Below, piece by piece: positions 37,201 to 51,242 of a stretch of DNA of 64,000 nt. How positions within the stretch are numbered: position 1 is the stretch's first letter; every line of letters begins with the position of its first letter. This DNA comes from Astropecten irregularis (lineage: Eukaryota > Echinodermata > Asteroidea > Paxillosida > Astropectinidae). The translations under genes were made by a program, and so were the position numbers. Below the pieces are notes generated by a model that was given only the letters and a program-made list of their open reading frames with translations, was not told where the DNA came from and ran no database searches. The stretch lies in the NCBI GenBank assembly GCA_963971285.1, contig OZ020249.1:4216001-4280000 (forward strand), written 5' to 3'.

Positions 37201-39924
37201 GCTAACAGGTCCGGACCTGGTGAAAACTCCAACTTTTTTTACCCGTGATGATCATGCCAAATATTTATATATTTCAATCGAGTCCAGTGTTAGATTAGAT
37301 TTTTTGGTGTCGGGAAAAAAAATTATGCCATTTCGGATTTCGCACCCGGGACCCCTGGCTATCAGGTCCGGACCTGGTGAAAACTGCCCGTTTGCTAACA
37401 GGTCCGGACCTGGTGAAAACTCCAACTTTTTTTACCCGTGATGATCATGCCAAATATTTATATATTTCAATCGAGTCCAGTGTTAGATTAGATTTTTTGG
37501 TGTCAGGAAAAAAAATTATGCCATTTCGGATTTCGCACCCGGGACCCCTGGCTATCAGGTCCGGACCTGGTGAAAACTGCCCGTTTGCTAACAGGTCCGG
37601 ACCTGGTGAAAACTCCAACTTTTTTACCCGTGATGATAGTGCCAAATTTTTATATATTTCAAGCGAGTCTGATGTGAGATTAGATTTTTTGGTGTAGGGA
37701 AAAAAATTATGCCGTTTCGGGTCTCGCACCCGGGACCCCTGGCTATCAGGTCCGGACCTGGTGAAAACTGCCCGTTTGCTAACAGGTCCGGACCTGGTGA
37801 AAACTCCAACTTTTTTACCCGTGATGATAGTGCCAAATTTTTATATATTTCAAGCGAGTCCAATGTCAGATAAGATTTATTGGTGTCGGGAAAAAAAATT
37901 ATGCCGTTTCGGGTCTCGCACCCGGGACCCCTGGCTATCAGGTCCGGACCTGGTGAAAACTGCCCGTTCGCTATCAGGTCCGGACCTGGTGAAAACTCCC
38001 ACTTTTTTACCCGTGATGATAGTGCCAAATTTTTATATATTTCAAGCGAGTCTGATGTGAGATTAGATTTTTTGGTGTCGGGAAAAAAAATTATGCCGTT
38101 TTGGGTCTCGCACCCGGGACCCCTGGCTATCAGGTCCGGACCTGGTGAAAACTGCCCGTTTGCTAACAGGTCCGGACCTGGTGAAAACTCCAACTTTTTT
38201 TACCCGTGATGATCATGCCAAATTTTTATATATTTCAAGCAAGTCCGATGTCAGATTAGATTTTTTGGTGTCGGGAAAAAAAATTATGCCGTTTCGGGTC
38301 TCGCACCCGGGACCCCTGGCTATCAGGTCCGGACCTGGTGAAAACTGCCAGCTGGCTAACAGGTCCGGACCTGGTGAAAAGTCCCACTTTTTTACCCGTG
38401 ATGATAGTGCCAAATTTTTATATATTTCAAGGGAGTCTGATGTGAGATTAGATTTTTTGGTGTCAGGAAAAAAAATTATGCCGTTAAGGGTCTCGCACCC
38501 GGGACCCCTGGCTATCAGGTCCGGACCTGGTGAAAACTGCCCGTTTGCTAACAGGTCCGTACCTGGTGAAAACTCCAACTTTTTAACCCGTGATGATCAT
38601 GCCAAATATTTATATATTTCAATCGAGTCCAGTGTTAGATTAGATTTTTTGGTGTCAGGAAAAAAAATTATGCCATTTCGGATTTCGCACCCGGGACCCC
38701 TGGCTATCAGGTCCGGACCTGGTGAAAACTGCCCGTTTGCTAACAGGTCCGGACCTGGTGAAAACTCCAACTTTTTAACCCGTGATGATCATGCCAAATA
38801 TTTATATATTTCAATCGAGTCCAGTGTTAGATTAGATTTTTTGGTGTCAGGAAAAAAAATTATGCCATTTCGGATTTCGCACCCGGGACCCCTGGCTATC
38901 AGGTCCGGACCTGGTGAAAACTGCCCGTTTGCTAACAGGTCCGGACCTGGTGAAAACTCCAACTTTTTTACCCGTGATGATAGTGCCAAATTTTTATATA
39001 TTTCAAGCGAGTCTGATGTGAGATTAGATTTTTTGGTGTAGGGAAAAAAATTATGCCGTTTCGGGTCTCGCACCCGGGACCCCTGGCTATCAGGTCCGGA
39101 CCTGGTGAAAACTGCCCGTTTGCTAACAGGTCCGGACCTGGTGAAAACTCCAACTTTTTTACCCGTGATGATAGTGCCAAATTTTTATATATTTCAAGCG
39201 AGTCCAATGTCAGATAAGATTTATTGGTGTCGGGAAAAAAAATTATGCCGTTTCGGGTCTCGCACCCGGGACCCCTGGCTATCAGGTCCGGACCTGGTGA
39301 AAACTGCCCGTTCGCTATCAGGTCCGGACCTGGTGAAAACTCCCACTTTTTTACCCGTGATGATAGTGCCAAATTTTTATATATTTCAAGCGAGTCTGAT
39401 GTGAGATTAGATTTTTTGGTGTCGGGAAAAAAAATTATGCCGTTTCGGGTCTCGCACCCGGGACCCCTGGCTATCAGGTCCGGACCTGGTGAAAACTGCC
39501 AGCTGGCTAACAGGTCCGGACCTGGTGAAAAGTCCCACTTTTTTACCCGTGATGATAGTGCCAAATTTTTATATATTTCAAGGGAGTCTGATGTGAGATT
39601 AGATTTTTTGGTGTCAGGAAAAAAAATTATGCCGTTTCGGGTCTCGCACCCGGGACCCCTGGCTATCAGGTCCGGACCTGGTGAAAACTGTCCGTTCGCT
39701 ATCAGGTCCGGACCTGGTGAAAAGTCCCACTTTTTGACCCGTGATGATCATGCCAAATTTTTATATATTTCAAGCAAGTCCGATGTCAGATTAGATTTTT
39801 TGGTGTCGGGAAAAAAAATTACGCCGTTTCAGGTTGCGCACCCGGGACCCCTGGCTATCAGGTCCGGACCTGGTGAAAACTGCCCGTTTGCTAACAGGTC
39901 CGGACCTGGTGAAAACTCCAACTT
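31290..39924. repeat. 4994-bp tandem duplication (26 monomers)
   Basis: About 31290-34930 matches 36284-39924 at a constant offset of 4994 bp (26 x 192 plus 2). Inside it a 1344-bp (seven-monomer) spacing also appears, for example between the GTGTAGGG-junction monomers near 37.7, 39.0 and 40.4 kb. Only 1.7 copies are present. Confidence 0.75.
34075..35695. repeat. 768-bp tandem duplication (4 monomers x 2)
   Basis: Four monomers beginning near 34075 are repeated from about 34843 at offset 768 bp, exactly 4 x 192. The second copy extends about 85 bp beyond the unit in shared sequence. This block breaks the register of the larger 4994-bp repeat and so is probably younger than it. Confidence 0.75.
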
Positions 39925-42900
39925 TTTTTACCCGTGATGATCATGCCAAATATTTATATATTTCAATCGAGTCCAGTGTTAGATTAGATTTTTTGGTGTC
40001 GGGAAAAAAAATTATGCCATTTCGGATTTCGCACCCGGGACCCCTGGCTATCAGGTCCGGACCTGGTGAAAACTGCCCGTTTGCTAACAGGTCCGGACCT
40101 GGTGAAAACTCCAACTTTTTAACCCGTGATGATCATGCCAAATATTTATATATTTCAATCGAGTCCAGTGTTAGATTAGATTTTTTGGTGTCAGGAAAAA
40201 AAATTATGCCATTTCGGATTTCGCACCCGGGACCCCTGGCTATCAGGTCCGGACCTGGTGAAAACTGCCCGTTTGCTAACAGGTCCGGACCTGGTGAAAA
40301 CTCCAACTTTTTTACCCGTGATGATAGTGCCAAATTTTTATATATTTCAAGCGAGTCTGATGTGAGATTAGATTTTTTGGTGTAGGGAAAAAAATTATGC
40401 CGTTTCGGGTCTCGCACCCGGGACCCCTGGCTATCAGGTCCGGACCTGGTGAAAACTGCCCGTTTGCTAACAGGTCCGGACCTGGTGAAAACTCCAACTT
40501 TTTTACCCGTGATGATAGTGCCAAATTTTTATATATTTCAAGCGAGTCCAATGTCAGATAAGATTTATTGGTGTCGGGAAAAAAAATTATGCCGTTTCGG
40601 GTCTCGCACCCGGGACCCCTGGCTATCAGGTCCGGACCTGGTGAAAACTGCCCGTTCGCTATCAGGTCCGGACCTGGTGAAAACTCCCACTTTTTTACCC
40701 GTGATGATAGTGCCAAATTTTTATATATTTCAAGCGAGTCTGATGTGAGATTAGATTTTTTGGTGTCGGGAAAAAAAATTATGCCGTTTTGGGTCTCGCA
40801 CCCGGGACCCCTGGCTATCAGGTCCGGACCTGGTGAAAACTGCCCGTTTGCTAACAGGTCCGGACCTGGTGAAAACTCCAACTTTTTTTACCCGTGATGA
40901 TCATGCCAAATATTTATATATTTCAATCGAGTCCAGTGTTAGATTAGATTTGTTGGTGTCGGGAAAAAAAATTATGCCGTTTTGGGTCTCGCACCCGGGA
41001 CCCCTGGCTATCAGGTCCGGACCTGGTGAAAACTGCCCGTTTGCTATCAGGTCCGGACCTGGTGAAAAGTCCCACTTTTTGACCCGTGATGATCATGCCA
41101 AATTTTTATATATTTCAAGCAAGTCCGATGTCAGATTAGATTTTTTGGTGTCGGGAAAAAAAATTATGCCGTTTCGGGTCTCGCACCCGGGACCCCTGGC
41201 TATCAGGTCCGGACCTGGTGAAAACTGCCAGCTGGCTAACAGGTCCGGACCTGGTGAAAAGTCCCACTTTTTTACCCGTGATGATAGTGCCAAATTTTTA
41301 TATATTTCAAGGGAGTCTGATGTGAGATTAGATTTTTTGGTGTCAGGAAAAAAAATTATGCCGTTTCGGGTCTCGCACCCGGGACCCCTGGCTATCAGGT
41401 CCGGACCTGGTGAAAACTGTCCGTTCGCTATCAGGTCCGGACCTGGTGAAAAGTCCCACTTTTTGACCCGTGATGATCATGCCAAATTTTTATATATTTC
41501 AAGCAAGTCCGATGTCAGAATAGATTTTTTGGTGTCGGGAAAAAAAATTACGCCGTTTCAGGTTGCGCACCTGGGACCCCTGGCTATCAGGTCCGGACCT
41601 GGTGAAAACTGCCCGTTTGCTAACAGGTCCGGACCTGGTGAAAACTCCAACTTTTTTTACCCGTGATGATCATGCCAAATATTTATATATTTCAAGCAAG
41701 TCCGATGTCAGATTAGATTTTTTGGTGTCGGGAAAAAAAATTATGCCGTTTCGGGTCTCGCACCCGGGACCCCTGGCTATCAGGTCCGGACCTGGTGAAA
41801 ACTGCCCGTTTGCTAACAGGTCCGGACCTGGTGAAAACTCCAACTTTTTTACCCGTGATGATAGTGTCAAATTTTTATATATTTCAAGCGAGTCCAATGT
41901 CAGATAAGATTTATTGGTGTCGGGAAAAAAAATTATGCCGTTTCGGGTCTCGCACCCGGGACCCCTGGCTATCAGGTCCGGACCTGGTGAAAACTGCCAG
42001 CTGGCTAACAGGTCCGGACCTGGTGAAAAGTCCCACTTTTTTACCCGTGATGATAGTGCCAAATTTTTATATATTTCAAGGGAGTCTGATGTGAGATTAG
42101 ATTTTTTGGTGTCAGGAAAAAAAATTATGCCGTTAAGGGTCTCGCACCCGGGACCCCTGGCTATCAGGTCCGGACCTGGTGAAAACTGCCCGTTTGCTAA
42201 CAGGTCCGTACCTGGTGAAAACTCCAACTTTTTAACCCGTGATGATCATGCCAAATATTTATATATTTCAATCGAGTCCAGTGTTAGATTAGATTTTTTG
42301 GTGTCGGGAAAAAAGAACTTATGCCGTTTCGGATTTCGCACCCGGGACCCCTGGCTATCAGGTCCGACCTGGTGAAAACTGCCCGTTCGCTATCAGGTCC
42401 GGACCTGGTGCAAAGTCCCACTTTTTTACCCGTGATGATAGTGCCAAATTTTTATATATTTCAAGCGAGTCTGATGTGAGATTAGATTTTTTGGTGTCGG
42501 GAAAAAAAATTATGCCGTTTCGGGTCTCGCACCAGGGACCCCTGGCTATCAGGTCCGGACCTGGTGAAAACTGCCCGTTTGCTAACAGGTCCGGACCTGG
42601 TGAAAACTCCAACTTTTTTACCCGTGATGATAGTGCCAAATTTTTATATATTTCAAGCGAGTCCAATGTCAGATAAGATTTATTGGTGTCGGGAAAAAAA
42701 ATTATGCCGTTTCGGGTCTCGCACCCGGGACCCCTGGCTATCAGGTCCGGACCTGGTGAAAACTGCCCGTTCGCTATCAGGTCCGGACCTGGTGAAAACT
42801 CCAACTTTTTTACCCTTGATGATAGTGTCAAATTTTTATATATTTCAAGCGAGTCCAATGTCAGATAAGATTTATTGGTGTCGGGAAAAAAAATTATGCC

Positions 42901-43018
42901 GTTTCGGGTCTCGCACCCGGGACCCCTGGCTATCAGGTCCGGACCTGGTGAAAACTGCCAGCTGGCTAACAGGTCCGACCCTGGTGAAAAGTCCCACTTT
43001 TTTACCCGTGATGATAGT

Positions 43019-43174
43019 GCCAAATTTTTATATATTTCAAGGGAGTCTGATGTGAGATTAGATTTTTTGGTGTCAGGAAAAAAAATTATGCCGTTTCGGG
43101 TCTCGCACCCGGGACCCCTGGCTATCAGGTCCGGACCTGGTGAAAAGTCCCACTTTTTGACCCGTGATGATCAT
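43019..43174. repeat. 156-bp monomer with one palindrome module
   Basis: The spacing between GCCAAAT landmarks is 156 bp, exactly 36 bp short. Only one palindrome is present (43126-43139). This matches loss of one module by slippage or exchange between the two copies. Confidence 0.85.
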
Positions 43175-46100
43175 GCCAAATTTTTATATATTTCAAGCAA
43201 GTCCGATGTCAGATTAGATTTTTTGGTGTCGGGAAAAAAAATTACGCCGTTTCAGGTTGCGCACCCGGGACCCCTGGCTATCAGGTCCGGACCTGGTGAA
43301 AACTGCCCGTTTGCTAACAGGTCCGGACCTGGTGAAAACTCCAACTTTTTTTACCCGTGATGATCATGCCAAATATTTATATATTTCAATCGAGTCCAGT
43401 GTTAGATTAGATTTTTTGGTGTCGGGAAAAAAAACTTATGCCGTTTCGGGTCTCGCACCCGGGACCCCTGGCTATCAGGTCCGGACCTGGTGAAAACTGC
43501 CCGTTCGCTTTCAGGTCCGGACCTGGTGAAAAGTCCCACTTTTTTACCCGTGATGATAGTGCCAAATTTTAAATATTTCAATCGAGTCCAGTGTTAGATT
43601 AGATTTTTTGGTGTCGGGAAAAAAAATTATGACGTTTCGGGTCTCGCACCCGGGACCCCTGGCTATCAGGTCCGGACCTGGTGAAAACTGCCCGTTCGCT
43701 ATCAGGTCCGGACCTGGTGAAAAGTCCCACTTTTTTACCCGTGATGATAGTGCCAAATTTTTATATATTTCAAGCGAGTCTGATGTGAGATTAGATTTTT
43801 TGGTGTCAGGAAAAAAAATTATGCCATTTCGGATTTCGCACCCGGGACCCCTGGCTATCAGGTCCGGACCTGGTGAAAACTGCCCGTTTGCTAACAGGTC
43901 CGGACCTGGTGAAAACTCCAACTTTTTAACCCGTGATGATCATGCCAAATATTTATATATTTCAATCGAGTCCAGTGTTAGATTAGATTTTTTGGTGTCG
44001 GGAAAAAAAACTTATGCCGTTTCGGATTTCGCACCCGGGACCCCTGGCTATCAGGTCCGACCTGGTGAAAACTGCCCGTTCGCTATCAGGTCCGGACCTG
44101 GTGAAAAGTCCCACTTTTTTACCCGTGATGATAGTGCCAAATTTTTATATATTTCAAGCGAGTCCAATGTCAGATAAGATTTATTGGTGTCGGGAAAAAA
44201 AATTATGCCGTTTCGGGTCTCGCACCCGGGACCCATGGCTATCAGGTCCGGACCTGGTGAAAACTGCCCGTTTGCTAACAGGTCCGGACCTGGTGAAAAC
44301 TCCAACTTTTTAACCCGTGATGATCATGCCAAATATTTATATATTTCAATCGAGTCCAGTGTTAGATTAGATTTTTTGGTGTCGGGAAAAAAAATTATGC
44401 CGTTTCGGGTCTCGCACCCGGGACCCCTGGCTATCAGGTCCGGACCTGGTGAAAACTGCCCGTTTGCTAACAGGTCCGGACCTGGTGAAAACTCCAACTT
44501 TTTTACCCGTGATGAAAGTGTCAAATTTTTATATATTTCAAGCGAGTCTGATGTGAGATTAGATTTTTTGGTGTCAGGAAAAAAAATTATGCCATTTCGG
44601 ATTTCGCACCCGGGACCCCTGGCTATCAGGTCCGGACCTGGTGAAAACTGCCAGTTTGCTAACAGGTCCGGACCTTGTGAAAACTCCAACTTTTTAACCC
44701 GTGATGATCATGCCAAATATTTATATATTTCAATCGAGTCCAGTGTTAGATTAGATTTTTTGGTGTCGGGAAAAAAAACTTATGCCGTTTCGGATTTCGC
44801 ACCCGGGACCCCTGGCTATCAGGTCCGACCTGGTGAAAACTGCTCGTTTGCTAACAGGTCCGGACCTGTTGAAAACTCCAACTTTTTTACCCGTGATGAT
44901 AGTGCCAAATTTTTGTATATTTCAAGCGAGTCCAATGTAAGATAAGATTTATTGGTGTCGGAAAAAAAAATTATGCCGTTTCGGATTTCGCACCCGGGAC
45001 CCCTGGCTATCAGGTCCGACCTGGTGAAAACTGCCCGTTCGCTATCAGGTCCGGACGTGGTGAAAAGTCCCACTTTTTTACCTGTGATGATAGTGCCAAA
45101 TTTTTATATATTTCAAGCGAGTCTGATGTGAGATTAGATTTTTTGGTGTCGGGAAAAAAAATTATGCCGTTTCGGGTCTCGCACCCGGGACCCCTGGCTA
45201 TCAGGTCCGGACCTGGTGAAAACTGCCAGCTGGCTTACAGGTCCGGACCTGGTGAAAAGTCCCACTTTTTTACCCGTGATGATAGTGCCAAATTTTTATA
45301 TATTTCAAGCGAGTCTGATGTGAGATTAGATTTTTTGGTGTCAGGAAAAAAAATTATGCCATTTCGGATTTCGCACCCGGGACCCCTGGCTATCAGGTCC
45401 GACCTGGTGAAAACTGCCCGTTCGCTATCAGGTCCGGACCTGGTGAAAAGTCCCACTTTTTTACCCGTGATGATAGTGCCAAATTTTTATATATTTCAAG
45501 CGAGTCCAATGTCAGATAAGATTTATTGGTGTCAGGAAAAAAAATTATGCCGTTTCGGGTCTCGCACCCGGGACCCCTGGCTATCAGGTCCGGACCTGGT
45601 GAAAACTGCCCGTTTGCTAACAGGTCCGGACCTGGTGAAAACTCCAACTTTTTAACCCGTGATGATCATGCCAAATATTTATATATTTCAATCGAGTCCA
45701 GTGTTAGATTAGATTTTTTTGTGTCGGGAAAAAAAAATTATGCCGTTTCGGATTTCGCACCCGGGACCCCTGGCTATCAGGTTCGGACCTGGTGAATACT
45801 GCCCATTCGCTATCAGGTCCGGACCTGGTGAAAAGTCCCACTTTTTTACCCGTGATGATAGTGCCAAATTTTTATATATTTCAAGCGAGTCTGATGTGAG
45901 ATTAGATTTATTGGTGTCGGGAAAAAAAATTATGACGTTTCGGGTCTCGCACCCGGGACCCCTGGCTATCAGGTCCGGATCTGGTGAAAACTGCCAGCTG
46001 GCTAACAGGTCCGGACCTGGTGAAAAGTCCCACTTTTTTACCCGTGATGATAGTGCCAAATTTTTATATATTTCAAGCGAGTCTGATGTGAGATTAGATT

Positions 46101-49100
46101 TTTTGGTGTCAGGAAAAAAAATTATGCCATTTCGGATTTCGCACCCGGGACCCCTGGCTATCAGGTCCGGACCTGGTGAAAACTGCCCGTTTGCTAACAG
46201 GTCCGGACCTGGTGAAAACTCCAACTTTTTAACCCGTGATGATCATGCCAAATATTTATATATTTCAATCGAGTCCAGTGTTAGATTAGATTTTTTGGTG
46301 TCGGGAGAAAAAACTTATGCCGTTTCGGATTTCGCACCCGGGACCCCTGGCTATCAGGTCCGACATGGTGAAAACTGCCCGTTTGCTATCAGGTCCGGAC
46401 CTGGTGAAAAGTCCCACTTTTTTACCCGTGATGATAGTGCCAAATTTTTATATATTTCAAGCGAGTCCAATGTCAGATAAGATTTATTGGTGTCAGGAAA
46501 AAAAATTATGCCGTTTCGGGTCTCGCACCCGGGACCCCTGGCTATCAGGTCCGGACCTGGTGAAAACTGCCCGTTTGCTAACAGGTCCGGACCTGGTGAA
46601 AACTCCAACTTTTTAACCCGTGATGATCATGCCAAATATTTATATATTTCAATCGAGTCCAGTGTAAGATTAGATTTTTTTGTGTCGGGAAAAAAAAATT
46701 ATGCCGTTTCGGATTTCGCACCCGGGACCCCTGGCTATCAGGTTCGGACCTGGTGAAAACTGCCCATTCGCTATCAGGTCCGGACCTGGTGAAAAGTCCC
46801 ACTTTTTTACCCGTGATGATAGTGCCAAATTTTTATATATTTCAAGCGAGTCTGATGTGAGATTAGATTTATTGGTGTCGGGAAAAAAAATTATGACGTT
46901 TCGGGTCTCGCACCCGGGACCCCTGGCTATCAGGTCCGGATCTGGTGAAAACTGCCAGCTGGCTAACAGGTCCGGACCTGGTGAAAAGTCCCACTTTTTT
47001 ACCCGTGATGATAGTGCCAAATTTTTATATATTTCAAGCGAGTCCAATGTCAGATAAGATTTATTGGTGTCGGGAAAAAAAATTATGCCGTTTCGGGTCT
47101 CGCACCCGGGACCCCTGGCTATCAGGTCCGGACCTGGTGAAAACTGCGCGTTTGCTAACAGGTCCGGACCTGGTGAAAACTCCAACTTTTTAACCCGTGA
47201 TGATCATGCCAAATATTTATATATTTCAATCGAGTCCAGTGTTAGATTAGATTTTTTGGTGTCGGGAAAAAAAACTTATGCCGTTTCGGATTTCGCACCA
47301 GGGACCCCTGGCTATCAGGTCCGACCTGGTGAAAACTGCCCGTTCGCTATCAGGTCCGGACCTGGTGAAAAGTCCCACTTTTTTACCCGTGATGATAGTG
47401 CCAAATTTTTATATATTTCAAGCGAGTCTGATGTGAGATTAGATTTTTTGGTGTCAGGAAAAAAAATTATGCCATTTCGGATTTCGCACCCGGGACCCCT
47501 GGCTATCAGGTCCGGACCTGGTGAAAACTGCCCGTTTGCTAACAGGTCCGGACCTGGTGAAAACTCCAACTTTTTAACCCGTGATGATCATGCCAAATAT
47601 TTATATATTTCAATCGAGTCCAGTGTTAGATTAGATTTTTTGGTGTCGGGAAAAAAAACTTATGCCGTTTCGGATTTCGCACCCGTGACCCCTGGCTATC
47701 AGGTCCGACCTGGTGAAAACTGCCCGTTCGCTATCAGGTCCGGACCTGGTGAAAAGTCCCACTTTTTTACCCGTGATGATAGTGCCAAATTTTTATATAT
47801 TTCAAGCGAGTCCAATGTCAGATAAGATTTATTGGTGTCGGGAAAAAAAATTATGCCGTTTCGGGTCTCGCACCCGGGACCCCTGGCTATCAGGTCCGGA
47901 CCTGGTGAAAACTGCCCGTTTGCTAACAGGTCCGGACCTGGTGAAAACTCCAACTTTTTAACCCGTGATGATCATGCCAAATATTTATATATTTCAATCG
48001 AGTCCAGTGTTAGATTAGATTTTTTTGTGTCGGGAAAAAAAAATTATGCCGTTTCGGATTTCGCACCCGGGACCCCTGGCTATCAGGTTCGGACCTGGTG
48101 AAAACTGCCCATTCGCTATCAGGTCCGGACCTGGTGAAAAGTCCCACTTTTTTACCCGTGATGATAGTGCCAAATTTTTATATATTTCAAGCGAGTCTGA
48201 TGTGAGATTAGATTTATTGGTGTCGGGAAAAAAAATTATGACGTTTCGGGTCTCGCACCCGGGACCCCTGGCTATCAGGTCCGGATCTGGTGAAAACTGC
48301 CAGCTGGCTAACAGGTCCGGACCTGGTGAAAAGTCCCACTTTTTTACCCGTGATGATAGTGCCAAATTTTTATATATTTCAAGCGAGTCTGATGTGAGAT
48401 TAGATTTTTTGGTGTCAGGAAAAAAAATAATGCCATTTCGGATTTCGCACCCGGGACCCCTGGCTATCAGGTCCGGACCTGGTGAAAACTGCCCGTTTGC
48501 TAACAGGTCCGGACCTGGTGAAAACTCCAACTTTTTAACCCGTGATGATCATGCCAAATATTTATATATTTCAATCGAGTCCAGTGTTAGATTAGATTTT
48601 TTTGTGTCGGGAAAAAAAAATTATGCCGTTTCGGATTTCGCACCCGGGACCCCTGGCTATCAGGTTCGGACCTGGTGAAAACTGCCCATTCGCTATCAGG
48701 TCCGGACCTGGTGAAAAGTCCCACTTTTTTACCCGTGATGATAGTGCCAAATTTTTATATATTTCAAGCGAGTCTGATGTGAGATTAGATTTATTGGTGT
48801 CGGGAAAAAAAATTATGACGTTTCGGGTCTCGCACCCGGGACCCCTGGCTATCAGGTCCGGATCTGGTGAAAACTGCCAGCTGGCTAACAGGTCCGGACC
48901 TGGTGAAAAGTCCCACTTTTTTACCCGTGATGATAGTGCCAAATTTTTATATATTTCAAGCGAGTCCAATGTCAGATAAGATTTATTGGTGTCGGGAAAA
49001 AAAATTATGCCGTTTCGGGTCTCGCACCCGGGACCCCTGGCTATCAGGTCCGGACCTGGTGAAAACTGCCCGTTTGCTAACAGGTCCGGACCTGGTGAAA

Positions 49101-51242
49101 ACTCCAACTTTTTAACCCGTGATGATCATGCCAAATATTTATATATTTCAATCGAGTCCAGTGTTAGATTAGATTTTTTGGTGTCGGGAAAAAAAACTTA
49201 TGCCGTTTCGGATTTCGCACCCGGGACCCCTGGCTATCAGGTTCGGACCTGGTGAAAACTGCCCATTCGCTATCAGGTCCGGACCTGGTGAAAAAGTCCC
49301 ACTTTTTTACCCGTGATGATAGTGCCAAATTTTTATATATTTCAAGCGAGTCTGATGTGAGATTAGATTTATTGGTGTCGGGAAAAAAAATTATGACGTT
49401 TCGGGTCTCGCACCCGGGACCCCTGGCTATCAGGTCCGGATCTGGTGAAAACTGCCAGCTGGCTAACAGGTCCGAACCTGGTGAAAAGTCCCACTTTTTT
49501 ACCCGTGATGATAGTGCCAAATTTTTATATATTTCAAGCGAGTCTGATGTGAGATTAGATTTTTTGGTGTCAGGAAAAAAAATTATGCCATTTCGGATTT
49601 CGCACCCTCGACCCCTGGCTATCAGGTCCGGACCTGGTGAAAACTGCCCGTTTGCTAACAGGTCCGGACCTGGTGAAAACTCCAACTTTTTAACCCGTGA
49701 TGATCATGCCAAATATTTATATATTTCAATCGAGTCCAGTGTTAGATTAGATTTTTTGGTGTCGGGAAAAAAAACTTATGCCGTTTCGGATTTCGCACCC
49801 GGGACCCCTGGCTATCAGGTCCGACCTGGTGAAAACTGCCCGTTCGCTATCAGGTCCGGACCTGGTGAAAAGTCCCACTTTTTTACCCGTGATGATAGTG
49901 CCAAATTTTTATATATTTCAAGCGAGTCCAATGTCAGATAAGATTTATTGGTGTCGGGAAAAAAAATTATGCCGTTTCGGGTCTCGCACCCGGGACCCAT
50001 GGCTATCAGGTCCGGAACTGGTGAAAACTGCCCGTTTGCTAACAGGTCCGGACCTGGTGAAAACTCCAACTTTTTAACCCGTGATGATCATGCCAAATAT
50101 TTATATATTTCAATCGAGTCCAGTGTTAGATTAGATTTTTTGGTGTCGGGAAAAAAAATTATGCCGTTTCGGGTCTCGCACCCGGGACCCCTGGCTATCA
50201 GGTCCGGACCTGGTGAAAACTGCCCGTTTGCTAACAGGTCCGGACCTGGTGAAAAGTCCCACTTTTTTACCCGTGATGATAGTGCCAAATTTTAAATATT
50301 TCAATCGAGTCCAGTGTTAGATTAGATTTTTTGGTGTCGGGAAAAAAAATTATGACGTTTCGGGTCTCGCACCCGGGACCCCTGGCTATCAGGTCCGGAC
50401 CTGGTGAAAACTGCCCGTTCGCTATCAGGTCCGGACCTGGTGAAAAGTCCCACTTTTTTACCCGTGATGATAGTGCCAAATTTTTATATATTTCAAGCGA
50501 GTCTGATGTGAGATTAGATTTTTTGGTGTCAGGAAAAAAAATTATGCCATTTCGGATTTCGCACCCGGGACCCCTGGCTATCAGGTCCGGACCTGGTGAA
50601 AACTGCCCGTTTGCTAACAGGTCCGGACCTGGTGAAAACTCCAACTTTTTAACCCGTGATGATCATGCCAAATATTTATATATTTCAATCGAGTCCAGTG
50701 TTAGATTAGATTTTTTGGTGTCGGGAAAAAAAACTTATGCCGTTTCGGATTTCGCACCCGGGACCCCTGGCTATCAGGTCCGACCTGGTGAAAACTGCCC
50801 GTTCGCTATCAGGTCCGGACCTGGTGAAAAGTCCCACTTTTTTACCCGTGATGATAGTGCCAAATTTTTATATATTTCAAGCGAGTCCAATGTCAGATAA
50901 GATTTATTGGTGTCGGGAAAAAAAATTATGCCGTTTCGGGTCTCGCACCCGGGACCCCTGGCTATCAGGTCCGGACCTGGTGAAAACTGCCCGTTTGCTA
51001 ACAGGTCCGGACCTGGTGAAAAGTCCCACTTTTTTACTCGTGATGATAGTGCCAAATTTTTATATATTTCAAGGGAGTCTGATGTGAGATTAGATTTTTT
51101 GGTGTCGGGAAAAACAATTATGCCATTTCGGATTTCGCACCCGGGACCCCTGGCTTTCAGGTCCGGACCTGGTGAAAACTGCCAGCTGGCTAACAGGTCC
51201 GGACCTGGTGAAAAGTCCCACTTTTTTACCCGTGATGATAGT

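Larger units (their letters stand above)
1..43430. repeat. Satellite domain I
   Basis: This left domain is marked by monomer variants that are rare or absent to the right: CTAATGCCG or GAACTTATGCCG after the A-run, the GTGTAGGG junction, the GTCCGTACC palindrome variant, and GCCGTTAAGG. These markers recur in fixed order in higher-order blocks of 6, 9, 15, 21 and 26 monomers. The boundary with domain II is approximate, placed just before the first AAACTTATGCCGTTTCGGG at about 43430. Confidence 0.7.
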
